DNA from: Bacteroidales bacterium
GTDB taxonomy: Bacteria > Bacteroidota > Bacteroidia > Bacteroidales > VadinHA17
Reading direction: 5' to 3'
NCBI GenBank assembly: GCA_021371855.1
Contig: JAJFVL010000033.1
Location: 1-63,994, forward strand
Length of the DNA stretch: 63,994 nucleotides
In this document: in pieces, positions 45,910 to 54,393 of the stretch
How positions within the stretch are numbered: position 1 is the stretch's first letter
How the letters are laid out: each line of letters opens with the position of its first letter
Position numbers and translations under genes: made by a program
The notes under the pieces: generated by a model
Told to the model about the DNA's origin: nothing
What the model saw: only the letters and a program-made list of their open reading frames with translations
Databases searched by the model: none

Positions 45910-47070
45910 ATGTCGATGAAATACTTTATAATCGTTCCTGAGATTGCAGACAAAATTGAGGAAGAGTGGGCGCAGTGTTTAAAACAAATCATAAATTTCA
46001 GAGTAGCCGGCTACCAGTTAATAAAAATGAATGTTTTTACCGATCTGCCAGATTATGAAACATTTATTCGCGTTAACCGAAAAATTGGAGAAACCATAAT
46101 TGATGCTTTGGGTGATGAATGTCCGGTCTTCAATGTCACCGCACATCCTCCGGAACCCCCCTGGAAAGTTACAATCGAAGCAGGCTATCTGAAAGTTGAT
46201 TCTTCAGAAATAATCAGGAAAAAGTGGAACACAATACCATATGTTGTCAGAGTATCTCATCTGGGCAAAGAGCTATGGGCCGGAGGAATGGGTACAGGAT
46301 TTTTTCCTTATGATACAAGAAAAGCTGCAGGAGAGGCTTTCTGCCAGATGAAAGGAATTCTTGATGCCGAGCAAATGTCGTTTGACCATCTTGTTCGTCA
46401 GTGGAATTACATAGGGAATATCCTTGAAGTTAAAAATGGGGTTCAGAATTATCAGATATTCAACAAAGTACGTGGTGAATACTATCAAAAATACAGAAGT
46501 ATCCAAAGCTATCCTGCAGCAACAGGAGTCGGAATGAAACATGGAGGTGTACAACTCGATTTTTATGGGATTAAACCTGAACAATCCGTAAAACTATTTC
46601 CTGTTGATAATCCCGATCAGATTAAACCATACTCGTACGGGCAACAGGTTCTAAAAGGTATTCAGGATGGTGGCCAGAGAAAAAAACAACCACCTCAGTT
46701 TGAACGTGCTGTACTCCTGGTAGATAAATTGATCGCTACCCTGTATGTTTCAGGGACCGCCTCAATAATAGGGCAGGATACAATCGGAATTGAGGATATC
46801 GATAACCAGACTTCCGTGACAATTGAAAACGTTGGTAAATTGTACGATTTAAACAGACTAAACCGGTTGATGGGGAATAGTGAAACAAGTACCGGGAAAT
46901 TGTCAATGCTCAGGGTCTATATTAAGGATCAGGATTATTTTGTAAAGGTGAAACAGATTTGTGAAGAATGTTTCCCGGGAGTTCCGGTCTCTTATATCGA
47001 AACAGATCTTTGTCGTGATAACCTGCTGGTTGAAATGGAGGCAGAATTTTCAATAGACATTTTAAAGTGA
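45910..47070 (+). CDS. Tandem RidA/YjgF-fold protein, chorismatase (FkbO/Hyg5)-like
   Basis: A 386-residue cytoplasmic protein that I place tentatively in the chorismatase/RidA superfamily. The C-terminal half resembles a YjgF domain, with LYVSGTASIIGQDTIG, TSVTIENVGKLYD, LSMLRVYIKDQDYF and SYIETDLCRDNLLVEMEAEF. The N-terminal half looks like a second diverged copy. Chorismatases hydrolyse chorismate to pyruvate plus a dihydroxybenzoate, and other members act on imines or are uncharacterised. Its place inside the arabinose operon, 81 nt after GH127 and 160 nt before galM, is unexplained. Confidence 0.55.
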   Translation: MSMKYFIIVPEIADKIEEEWAQCLKQIINFRVAGYQLIKMNVFTDLPDYETFIRVNRKIGETIIDALGDECPVFNVTAHPPEPPWKVTIEAGYLKVDSSEIIRKKWNTIPYVVRVSHLGKELWAGGMGTGFFPYDTRKAAGEAFCQMKGILDAEQMSFDHLVRQWNYIGNILEVKNGVQNYQIFNKVRGEYYQKYRSIQSYPAATGVGMKHGGVQLDFYGIKPEQSVKLFPVDNPDQIKPYSYGQQVLKGIQDGGQRKKQPPQFERAVLLVDKLIATLYVSGTASIIGQDTIGIEDIDNQTSVTIENVGKLYDLNRLNRLMGNSETSTGKLSMLRVYIKDQDYFVKVKQICEECFPGVPVSYIETDLCRDNLLVEMEAEFSIDILK

Positions 47071-47230
47071 TACATTATTTTCCATGACCCTCGGTTTCAT
47101 TTTGTTCATAGAAAAGTTTTGCATCAAATGACTTTTAACTTGAACCTTCGGCAAAACAATTTTTGTATTGTAATTTAAGTTGGCAACATAATTTTAATTA
47201 TTAATTTAGCAAAAATCTAATCTACATCTT

Positions 47231-48352
47231 ATGAAAAAGGTTCTGATATTATCACTAACTCTGTTTGCATTTGTATTTACCGGATGCAATCAATCAAAAA
47301 ATAAAGAAATGGTAAAAAAAGAAGTTTTTGGTACACACCAGGGTAAAGAGGTTTATCTGTTAACACTTACAAACAAAGCAGGTAATGTTATCAGACTTAC
47401 CAATTACGGAGCTAAAATCAACTGGATTGAAGTCCCGGATAAAAATGGTAAAAAGGATAATCTTACTTTTGGATATGACACATTTGAAGAAACACTTGCA
47501 GGTGATATGTCATTTGGATCAACAGTCGGAAGATATGCCAACAGGATAGGAAATGCAAAATTCACTCTCGACGGAGTGGAATATTCTACACCAGTGAACA
47601 ATGGGCCTAACACTCTTCATGGAGGCCCTGCAGGGTGGCATAGTGTCGTATGGAACACTGAAGTTCTTAAAGACAGTGAATTTCCGGCTGTTAAATTTAC
47701 GTATGTAAGTCCCGATATGGAAGAAGGATTCCCGGGAACAGTCAATGCTGAGGTTATATATACGTGGACAGATAAGAATGAAATCATAATGAATTATAAA
47801 TGCACAACTGATAAGAAAACCGTTGTTAATGTAACCAATCATGCTTACTTCAACCTTCATGGCGTTGGTAACGGAGATATCCTTGATCATGTTGTTACAA
47901 TCAAAGCTTCTGCCTTTACTCCCGTTGATTCTGTTATGATTCCTACCGGAGAGATCCGTCCTGTTGCAGGAACACCGTTTGATTTCACAACACCACACAC
48001 TATAGGTGAAAGGATAGGAGAAAACTATGACCAGCTTATTCTTGGTCGCGGATATGATCATAATTTTGTCCTTGACAACAAAGAAGAAGTGGATGCAACG
48101 GTATATGATCCGGTCAGTGGCCGTATACTTGAGGTTATTACAGATCAGCCTGGCTTGCAACTTTATACAGGGAATTTCCTTGATGGAACAAAAAAAGGTC
48201 ACGGAGGAAAAGTTTTCAACCACAGAGCAGCTTTATGCCTCGAATCAGGTCACTATCCCGATAGTCCGAACCATCCTGATTTCCCGACTACAGTTCTTAA
48301 CCCTGGCGATACACTTAAAACGACCACTATTTACAGGTTTTCAGTTAAATAG
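47231..48352 (+). CDS. galM: Aldose 1-epimerase lipoprotein
   Basis: A 373-residue mutarotase with a lipoprotein signal (LTLFAFVFTGC). Family motifs are LTNYGAKINWIEVPDKNG, STVGRYANRIGNAKFTLDG, NTLHGGPAGWHSVVW, the catalytic His in VNVTNHAYFNLHG, and a late Glu in LCLESGHYPDSPNHPDFP. It interconverts sugar anomers, here probably arabinose released by GH127, in the periplasm. The gene ends the arabinose unit, and a strong terminator follows within 21 nt. Confidence 0.92.
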   Translation: MKKVLILSLTLFAFVFTGCNQSKNKEMVKKEVFGTHQGKEVYLLTLTNKAGNVIRLTNYGAKINWIEVPDKNGKKDNLTFGYDTFEETLAGDMSFGSTVGRYANRIGNAKFTLDGVEYSTPVNNGPNTLHGGPAGWHSVVWNTEVLKDSEFPAVKFTYVSPDMEEGFPGTVNAEVIYTWTDKNEIIMNYKCTTDKKTVVNVTNHAYFNLHGVGNGDILDHVVTIKASAFTPVDSVMIPTGEIRPVAGTPFDFTTPHTIGERIGENYDQLILGRGYDHNFVLDNKEEVDATVYDPVSGRILEVITDQPGLQLYTGNFLDGTKKGHGGKVFNHRAALCLESGHYPDSPNHPDFPTTVLNPGDTLKTTTIYRFSVK

Positions 48353-48372
48353 ATAACTTACTTAATTTTAGT

Positions 48373-48411
48373 GCCGGATTTGAAAGAACCTGATTTCATT
48401 TCCGGCTTTTT
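48373..48411 (+). terminator. Rho-independent terminator of the arabinose operon
   Basis: GCCGGATTTGAAA pairs with TTTCATTTCCGGC (11 of 13 positions), followed by TTTTT. This is a clear operon end after galM. Confidence 0.85.
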
Positions 48412-48515
48412 ATAAACCGCTAGATGCACATTGGAAGGATAAGAAATATATTGTATGCGGGAATGTGTGGCAATAAACTGTAATTAAGGCTCTAATTATA
48501 ACTAATAATATTAAT

Positions 48516-49886
48516 ATGAAAACAACAGAAGATCATTTAGTTACAGGACGGCGTAACGCACTGAAAATTCTTGGACTGGGGTCAGCGGCTCTTTTCACGG
48601 GAGGGTTCAGAGATGTTTCCTCTGCACATTCAATAACTCAGGATACTTTGCAAAAACCTCCTGTTGGGTTATCCCCTGTTAAGATCAAAAGTGTAAAAGC
48701 CATTGGGACAGCACCTGGTGGATCAAATCTTGTTATAGTGAAAGTAGAAACAACAGAACCTGGACTATATGGTGTGGGATGTGCCACTTTTACTCAGCGT
48801 GCCGAAGCAGTAGTTACTGCAATCAATAAGTATATGCCCGACTTTTGTATCGGTCGGGATGCAGACAATATTGAAGATATGTGGCATGCTTTTTATGTGA
48901 GTTCCTACTGGAGAAACGGTCCTGTTTTAAATAATGCTCTGAGTGGATTGGACCAGGCTTTGTGGGATATAAAAGCAAAGCGGGCGAATATGCCTCTATA
49001 TCAACTATTAGGAGGTAAGTGCCGCTTTGCAGTTGATTGCTATACACATGCAAGTGGTCCCACTCCTGAAGCAGTTGCAGATAAAGTTCAGCAATTTATT
49101 GAACAGGGTTTCCGTCATGTAAGGATTCAATTGGGTGCATATGGCAGCGTCGGAACCTTAGGTAGTAAACCTGACTTTAAGAATGCTGCATTTGGAATGC
49201 CCAATGATAGTTTTATGGATGATAAGGCATATGCAAGGGCAGTACCTGCTATGTTTGAAGTAGTAAGAAAAAGATGCGGGGAGGAAGTTGAATTGATGCA
49301 TGATATTCATGAACGTTCTCAACCTATGGATGTTATTAATATGTGCAGGCAATTGGAACAATACAGGCCATTTGCCATTGAAGATCCTCTATCGCCTGAA
49401 AACAGGAGTTGGTGGAAACAGCTTAGAGAAAGCACATCTGTACCTTTTATGATGGGTGAATTGTTCAATAATATCAATGAATTCGTAGACCCGATGGTCA
49501 ATCACTATTTCGATTATATCCGTCTGCATGTTTCGGAGATAGGAGGCATTACTCCGGCCATGAAAGTAGCCAGGTTAGGGGAATGGTTTAATGTAAAAAC
49601 AGCATGGCATGGACCAGGTGACACATCTCCGATTGGACATGCGGCCCAGGCTCATATGGATCTGGCTGCCTGGAATTTTGGAATTCAGGAAACAGTTGCT
49701 TTTTCGGATAAAGTTCGTGAAGTTTTTCCAGGAGCTCCAACTATGGAAAATGGTTATTTGTTTGTGAATGAGGTACCAGGGCATGGAGCAGACATTAATG
49801 AAAAAGAAGCTGCAAAATACCCGATTAATAATAATGCAGGGAACTGGACGGTACGCAAAAGGGATGGAACTATTATTACTCCTTAA
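48516..49886 (+). CDS. Exported enolase-superfamily dehydratase (D-mannonate dehydratase/RspA-like)
   Basis: A 456-residue protein with a twin-arginine-type leader (GRRNALKILGLGSAALFTGG). The C-terminal barrel has the metal ligands of the mannonate dehydratase group: D263 (MHDIHERSQ), E289 (AIEDPLSPE) and E315 (MGELFNN). H365 lies in AWHGPGDTSPIGHAAQ. The superfamily abstracts a proton alpha to a carboxylate, so a sugar acid is the likely substrate. Export is unusual because most members are cytosolic. It starts a block leading into PUL 2. Confidence 0.83.
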   Translation: MKTTEDHLVTGRRNALKILGLGSAALFTGGFRDVSSAHSITQDTLQKPPVGLSPVKIKSVKAIGTAPGGSNLVIVKVETTEPGLYGVGCATFTQRAEAVVTAINKYMPDFCIGRDADNIEDMWHAFYVSSYWRNGPVLNNALSGLDQALWDIKAKRANMPLYQLLGGKCRFAVDCYTHASGPTPEAVADKVQQFIEQGFRHVRIQLGAYGSVGTLGSKPDFKNAAFGMPNDSFMDDKAYARAVPAMFEVVRKRCGEEVELMHDIHERSQPMDVINMCRQLEQYRPFAIEDPLSPENRSWWKQLRESTSVPFMMGELFNNINEFVDPMVNHYFDYIRLHVSEIGGITPAMKVARLGEWFNVKTAWHGPGDTSPIGHAAQAHMDLAAWNFGIQETVAFSDKVREVFPGAPTMENGYLFVNEVPGHGADINEKEAAKYPINNNAGNWTVRKRDGTIITP

Positions 49887-50102
49887 ATCAGATTTAATAT
49901 TAATAGTCAGATTGTCTTAAAATTATTATGTCTCAGAGAAGCTTTTCCTTAATGGGCAGACATATTTGTACTGGCAAGGAGATGGGGAAAAGATGTAATA
50001 AATTTTATTTGTTGTTGGTTACATGCGCGGGACTGCTGAAGCTGTAGCCAAAGAAGAAAGAAAAGTATAATTTTCAATCAATAAGTAATCTTTTTGAAAG
50101 CA

Positions 50103-51860
50103 ATGAATAAAATAGACAAATTCGACATCTTTAAGTTGAGAGGGAAATTGGGTAAAGCCAGAGATTGGATGAATGATCATCATTTCCCTCCGAGACTGAT
50201 GTTTTTTATTTTAGGAATAACATCTACTATATGGTTTCTGATCAGGGTTATCCCTAAACCTTCCAGGGCCAGTTATCCTTGTATGCAAGTTGCAGCGCCA
50301 CTTATGTCGGGATTTTTTGTTTATTTCTTTTCCCTGGGAGGAATTACTCTTGCACTGCAAAAAGCTAAGAGGAATTTTCTTAATGCAAAATACATTGCAG
50401 CGGGTTTATTAATAGTGGGTGCAATATCCGGAATGATCTTCTCTCTGACACGAGGTATTCAGGACTCAATAGCAGGCACTCAGGTTGAGACTAAATTTGG
50501 CCCCGATGACGGACCCAACCAACCGATGGGTATCCCTCATGGCGTGAATCCCGGACGAGTAGTGTGGATCTGGAATAAAAAGGCCACAAATGAGAATTGT
50601 ACTTCAAATTATGACACCAAAGACTGGTTTTGGAAATCGGAAAATATTGATGAAAAAGTGGTTGGCAAAATGTTTGGCAATGCATTGAACCAACTTATGG
50701 GAAAGGATAATGTTACTGAATCGTGGGACCTTCTTTTCCGGTCTTTCAATCAAAGAAAGACAAATGTAAAAAAAGGATATATTAAAGGTGAAAAGATATT
50801 TATCAAGATAAATCAGGGAACTTCAAGGTGGATGTTAACTCAGGAAGAAAAAGAAACAGGATACCATTATCCTGTAAACCTTAAACCGGAAGATAAGTTG
50901 AGAAGAACAAGTCTTGGACCGACCGAGACTAATCCATACGTTGTCCTTGAGATATTAAGGGAATTGGTAAATGAAGTGGGGGTTAATCAATCTGATATTG
51001 CAATCGGGGATCCGATGACCTATACGTGGGGACATAATTATGATGTTTGGGTTGCAGAATTTCCTGATGTTGTTTATACCGACAAATTTTCAACCAAATT
51101 TGGCCGTACACTGATTACTCCGACTAAAGAAGATCTTCTTTATTATTCAGATAAAACTCAGAAGGACAAGCTTTATGATATAATTGAAAAGGCCGATTAC
51201 CTGATTAATGCAGCTAATTTAAAGCCTCATATGAGCGCCGGCATTTCGTTAACCGCAAAAAATCATTTTGGTTCCCAGGCACGGACAACTGCTGGTCATT
51301 TGCATTATTCACTCATTTCTGTGAGGTCTAAGTCTTCTAACGGAGGCTATCGTAAGTACCGTGTATTGGTAGATCTCATGGGGAGTAAATATCTGGGACA
51401 AAACACATTGCTTTATATTGTGGATGGTTTATTTGGTGGTGGCTCAAGTGAGACAATGGGTCCGGTAAAATACTTTATGCCTCCTTTCAACAATGACTGG
51501 TGTAATTCGATATTCATATCACAGGATCAGGTTGCTCTTGAGTCTGTTTGTTATGACTTCCTGAGAGCAGAATGGAACGGAATTAATAAGCACGATCCGT
51601 CAAATAATTCTTGTGAAAACAATCCGAACTGGAATGGGGTGGATGACTATCTCCATCAGGCCGCTGACTCCTCTAACTGGCCAACCGGAATCCGGTACGA
51701 TCCTGACAATAATGGAAAATCATTATCAAGTCTGGGTGTTCATGAACATTGGAATAATTCTGAAAAGAAACAGTACTCACGTAATCTGGGTTTTGGCAAA
51801 GGAATTGAATTGGTTTCTATTCCTGATTCTCTGGTAAAAACTAAAACATCTGCCAACTGA
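50103..51860 (+). CDS. DUF362 domain protein with N-terminal membrane helices
   Basis: ATG 50103 is preferred to the TTG at 50094. The 585-residue product starts with a basic segment, then three hydrophobic helices (MFFILGITSTIWFLIRVI, LMSGFFVYFFSLGGITLAL, YIAAGLLIVGAISGMIF). The large extracytoplasmic part resembles DUF362, with GEKIFIKINQG, ADYLINAANLKPHMSAGIS and LYIVDGLFGGGSSETMGP. The domain's biochemical function is not established, and no ferredoxin-type cysteine cluster is present. It lies between the dehydratase and the second sigma gene. Confidence 0.72.
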   Translation: MNKIDKFDIFKLRGKLGKARDWMNDHHFPPRLMFFILGITSTIWFLIRVIPKPSRASYPCMQVAAPLMSGFFVYFFSLGGITLALQKAKRNFLNAKYIAAGLLIVGAISGMIFSLTRGIQDSIAGTQVETKFGPDDGPNQPMGIPHGVNPGRVVWIWNKKATNENCTSNYDTKDWFWKSENIDEKVVGKMFGNALNQLMGKDNVTESWDLLFRSFNQRKTNVKKGYIKGEKIFIKINQGTSRWMLTQEEKETGYHYPVNLKPEDKLRRTSLGPTETNPYVVLEILRELVNEVGVNQSDIAIGDPMTYTWGHNYDVWVAEFPDVVYTDKFSTKFGRTLITPTKEDLLYYSDKTQKDKLYDIIEKADYLINAANLKPHMSAGISLTAKNHFGSQARTTAGHLHYSLISVRSKSSNGGYRKYRVLVDLMGSKYLGQNTLLYIVDGLFGGGSSETMGPVKYFMPPFNNDWCNSIFISQDQVALESVCYDFLRAEWNGINKHDPSNNSCENNPNWNGVDDYLHQAADSSNWPTGIRYDPDNNGKSLSSLGVHEHWNNSEKKQYSRNLGFGKGIELVSIPDSLVKTKTSAN

Positions 51861-52229
51861 TACTGATACACTCGTATTCTTTCATGGAATTTACTATGGT
51901 TCTTTTGATCTGTTCACACTTGTCCTGATGGCATGTAATGATCAATTATTAATCATATGATTTGTTCCTTAACAATGATAATGTGATGTTTTTAGTCCGG
52001 TGCCAGAACTGTTAAAGAACCAGTAACCTATGAACTATCTATCGGTATTGGAACTCGAATCATTTCGTTATTCCCATATTTGGGATTATTATAATTTACT
52101 TACTAATAGTCAATAGCATTTTTTTAACTTGAAATTTTTTATAAGCATTGATTAATTTCACTATATAAATTTGCTAACTTGTCGCATTGTTAGACTTGAG
52201 TGTGAGTCTATATAACAGTAGCTTTCAAG
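51861..52229. other. Gene-free AT-rich region before the second sigma gene
   Basis: A 369-nt gap with no credible ORF. It contains the palindrome AATCATATGATT (51951-51962) followed by TGTTCC, which faintly recalls the right arm of the dispersed hairpin element. The sigma gene's promoter-like boxes lie near its end. Confidence 0.5.
52148..52173 (+). promoter_or_regulatory. Putative promoter of the second ECF sigma gene
   Basis: TAAATTTG at 52166-52173 is the same -7 octamer as before the first sigma gene, with TTG at 52148-52150 upstream at a slightly short spacing of 15 nt. The predicted leader is about 50 nt. Confidence 0.42.
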
Positions 52230-52814
52230 ATGCAATATCCGGCGATAGGAAATGAATCATTGTTAGTACATGATTTGTCAAAAGGAAACCTTTTGGCATT
52301 TAATACTTTATATAAGGAGTATAGTCATCGTTTATATCGTTTCGCATTAGGCTATTTAAAATCAGAAGCTGAAGCTGAAGAATTGGTTCAGGAGGTCTTT
52401 ACAATAATCTGGGAAAAACGGACAGACCTGAAAGAGGAGCTATCCTTTAAATCATTTCTGTTTACAATTGCCTTCAATATTATCAGGAAGCATTTTAGGA
52501 CCAAAGCATATTTGTGTGATTATCTAAAAAACGGAACCGGCTCTGAATCTGATATGCAGACTTCTCAGAAAATTTCTTATAATTCACTATATCAGTATAT
52601 AACGGAGTTGGTTAATCAATTACCAGGACGGCGAAAAGAGATCTTTATTAAAAGCAGATTAGAAGGATTAAGCATTAAAGAAATTGCTGAACAAATGGGA
52701 ATCAGTCATAAAACTGTGGAGAATCAGTTGACAGACTCTTTACGATTCATCAGAACAAACCTTGACAAAGAAAATATTTCTTTATTTTTGTTTTTCGCTC
52801 TATTTATCTCATAA
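52230..52814 (+). CDS. ECF sigma-70 factor of PUL 2
   Basis: 194 residues, the same length as the first sigma factor. Region 2 is FNTLYKEYSHRLYRFALGYL, then EAEELVQEVFTIIWEKR. Region 4 is LPGRRKEIFIKSRLEGLSIKE, then ISHKTVENQLTDSLRFIRT. It ends in a hydrophobic tail (ISLFLFFALFIS) like its paralogue. It should drive the downstream SusCD operon when FecR releases it. About 400 nt with two hairpins separate it from the FecR gene. Confidence 0.92.
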   Translation: MQYPAIGNESLLVHDLSKGNLLAFNTLYKEYSHRLYRFALGYLKSEAEAEELVQEVFTIIWEKRTDLKEELSFKSFLFTIAFNIIRKHFRTKAYLCDYLKNGTGSESDMQTSQKISYNSLYQYITELVNQLPGRRKEIFIKSRLEGLSIKEIAEQMGISHKTVENQLTDSLRFIRTNLDKENISLFLFFALFIS

Positions 52815-53003
52815 TTAAATTTATAAGAAAAATTATTATTTTTTTCACATTTTCATATAGGTGTGAATTGTGAATAATGGATATTACTGTATAGTTGAGT
52901 AAAGCATTCGAAGAGATTAATACGAAAAAATTGGGAACGATAAATCATTTATACTTGAGTTGTAGTTCACAGAATGCATCTGTTGATGTGAATAGTTATG
53001 CTC

Positions 53004-53040
53004 AACAGGTATTTTATTGCACAAAAAAAAGATACCTGTT
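53004..53040 (+). other. Perfect 9-bp hairpin in the sigma-FecR gap
   Basis: AACAGGTAT (53004-53012) is complementary to ATACCTGTT (53032-53040) around a 19-nt loop. It precedes the terminator at 53109. Together they could belong to a small RNA or a structured 3' end of the sigma transcript. The remainder of the 398-nt region 52815-53212 shows no convincing gene; a 76-codon TTG-started frame there has no RBS or protein features. Confidence 0.45.
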
Positions 53041-53108
53041 TATAAATTATTTAAATAAATGTATTTGTCAAATATTTATTAGTGAGTTGAGGTTAGTTGG
53101 TAAGGGTG

Positions 53109-53144
53109 AAAGCAGTTCTATTTAGGGTTAGGACTGCTTTTTTT
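53109..53144 (+). terminator. Rho-independent terminator between the sigma and FecR genes (PUL 2)
   Basis: AAAGCAGT (53109-53116) pairs with ACTGCTTT (53133-53140) and runs into a T tract. It should end the sigma transcript, or a small RNA, before the FecR gene, so FecR-SusCD would need its own promoter or readthrough. Confidence 0.72.
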
Positions 53145-53212
53145 AATTTTATGCACATTAAAAATTGAATCTGGAATATTTTTATAAATAAAAACTGATA
53201 GGGAGAGATAAG

Positions 53213-54247
53213 ATGGAGGAGTTTGGTTTTGATATTGAAAGAATAAAACGCTTTTTCAGAGGTGATTATTCTGACAAGGATGAGGTTTATGTTGATAAGG
53301 TTTTTAATGATAATACGAAAGAACAGGAACTTAAAAGGCTTCTGTCAAAGCAATTTGACGAGTTGCCGCCTGAAGATGATGCTGATGAAAAGAATCTTGA
53401 CAACATTCTTTACAGGATTCATTATAATATAAATTCAAAATTACAGACACGAAAAGAAGGGACATTTGGTAATATTATAAAGTGGACATCGAGGATAGCA
53501 GCAATAATACTATTACCTTTTTTAATAATTAACGTGATACAAAATTATAAAGAGAACCTTATAAAGAAAGAAGCATGGGTTGAAATTAAAGCTCCTGCGT
53601 GGACCAGGGCACAGTTCAGCCTGCCAGATGGGACAACAGGATGGCTCAACAGTAGTTCCAGTATAAAATATAACGGAGATTTTGTTTCTCATCGAAATGT
53701 AACTCTTAAAGGTGAAGCTTTTTTTGATGTGTTTAAAGATAAAAAGAGGCCATTTGTTGTAAATACAAATGAGGTTAATTTAACAGTATTAGGAACAAGG
53801 TTTAATATAGCCTCATACGATAATGAGAGGAATGTTGAAGTCGTTCTCGAGGAAGGGAAATTAATATTCAATAACACAGAAAAGAGTAAATCTTACACAA
53901 TGAAACCTAATGATCTGGTTGTATATGATAAAACTTCCGGGGATGTTTTAACTGAAGTCGTGCAGCCGCATAAGTATTTATCATGGACAGAAGGTAAACT
54001 GGTATTCAGGAATGATCCGCTGGATGTCATTGCCAGAAAACTGGAACGGTGGTACAATGTTGATGTTGAAGTTAATGTCAGTTTATCAGAAGACCTCAGG
54101 CTGCGTGCAACTTTTATCGATGAGGATCTGGAAGAAGTTCTGAAATTACTGAAACGCAGTTTGCCGATTGATTACACGATTGAAAATGGAGAACTCAAAC
54201 CTGATGATATTGTCACTAAGAAGAAAGTGATAATTTCACCCAAATAA
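53213..54247 (+). CDS. FecR-type anti-sigma factor of PUL 2
   Basis: A 344-residue protein preceded by GGGAGAG about 8 nt before the ATG. A short cytoplasmic segment (FDIERIKRFFRGDYSDKDE) leads to one membrane helix (RIAAIILLPFLIINVI, about residue 88-104). The periplasmic FecR domain follows: APAWTRAQFSLPDGTTGWLNSSSS, GEAFFDVF, VLGTRFNIASYDNE. The C-terminal segment LVFRNDPLDVIARKL contacts the SusC STN domain. It should hold the second sigma factor inactive until SusC is loaded with substrate. Confidence 0.9.
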   Translation: MEEFGFDIERIKRFFRGDYSDKDEVYVDKVFNDNTKEQELKRLLSKQFDELPPEDDADEKNLDNILYRIHYNINSKLQTRKEGTFGNIIKWTSRIAAIILLPFLIINVIQNYKENLIKKEAWVEIKAPAWTRAQFSLPDGTTGWLNSSSSIKYNGDFVSHRNVTLKGEAFFDVFKDKKRPFVVNTNEVNLTVLGTRFNIASYDNERNVEVVLEEGKLIFNNTEKSKSYTMKPNDLVVYDKTSGDVLTEVVQPHKYLSWTEGKLVFRNDPLDVIARKLERWYNVDVEVNVSLSEDLRLRATFIDEDLEEVLKLLKRSLPIDYTIENGELKPDDIVTKKKVIISPK

Positions 54248-54260
54248 TAACTAACCTTCA

Positions 54261-54337
54261 ATTAACCTCTAAATTTTATTGCCTATGGGATATTCATTTA
54301 AATAAAAAACAGGAAAGCGGTGGAAGCGCCTTCCTGT
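54261..54337 (+). promoter_or_regulatory. Conserved FecR-SusC intergenic hairpin, PUL 2 copy
   Basis: ATTAACCTC...TTTATTGCCTATG (54261-54287) precedes ACAGGAA-a-GCG (54309-54319) pairing with CGC-c-TTCCTGT (54327-54337), with one A.C mismatch exactly as in PUL 1. The distance to the SusC start is 56 nt here and 66 nt in PUL 1. No T tract follows. Conservation between otherwise diverged operons argues for function. Confidence 0.58.
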
Positions 54338-54393
54338 ATTTACTAATAAGTTACTATTTAGAATAATAACCTACTTAAAAACCATTCAAAGTT

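Noticed and set aside
47519..48223. 234-codon open frame antisense to galM
   Set aside because: It lies entirely opposite a well-conserved epimerase, has a Cys/Ile/Phe-rich composition and no recognisable motifs, and is explained as the shadow of codon bias in galM.
52895..53125. 76-codon TTG-started frame between the second sigma and FecR genes
   Set aside because: No ribosome binding site, no recognisable protein features, and it spans a perfect hairpin and a terminator, so non-coding RNA structure explains the region better.
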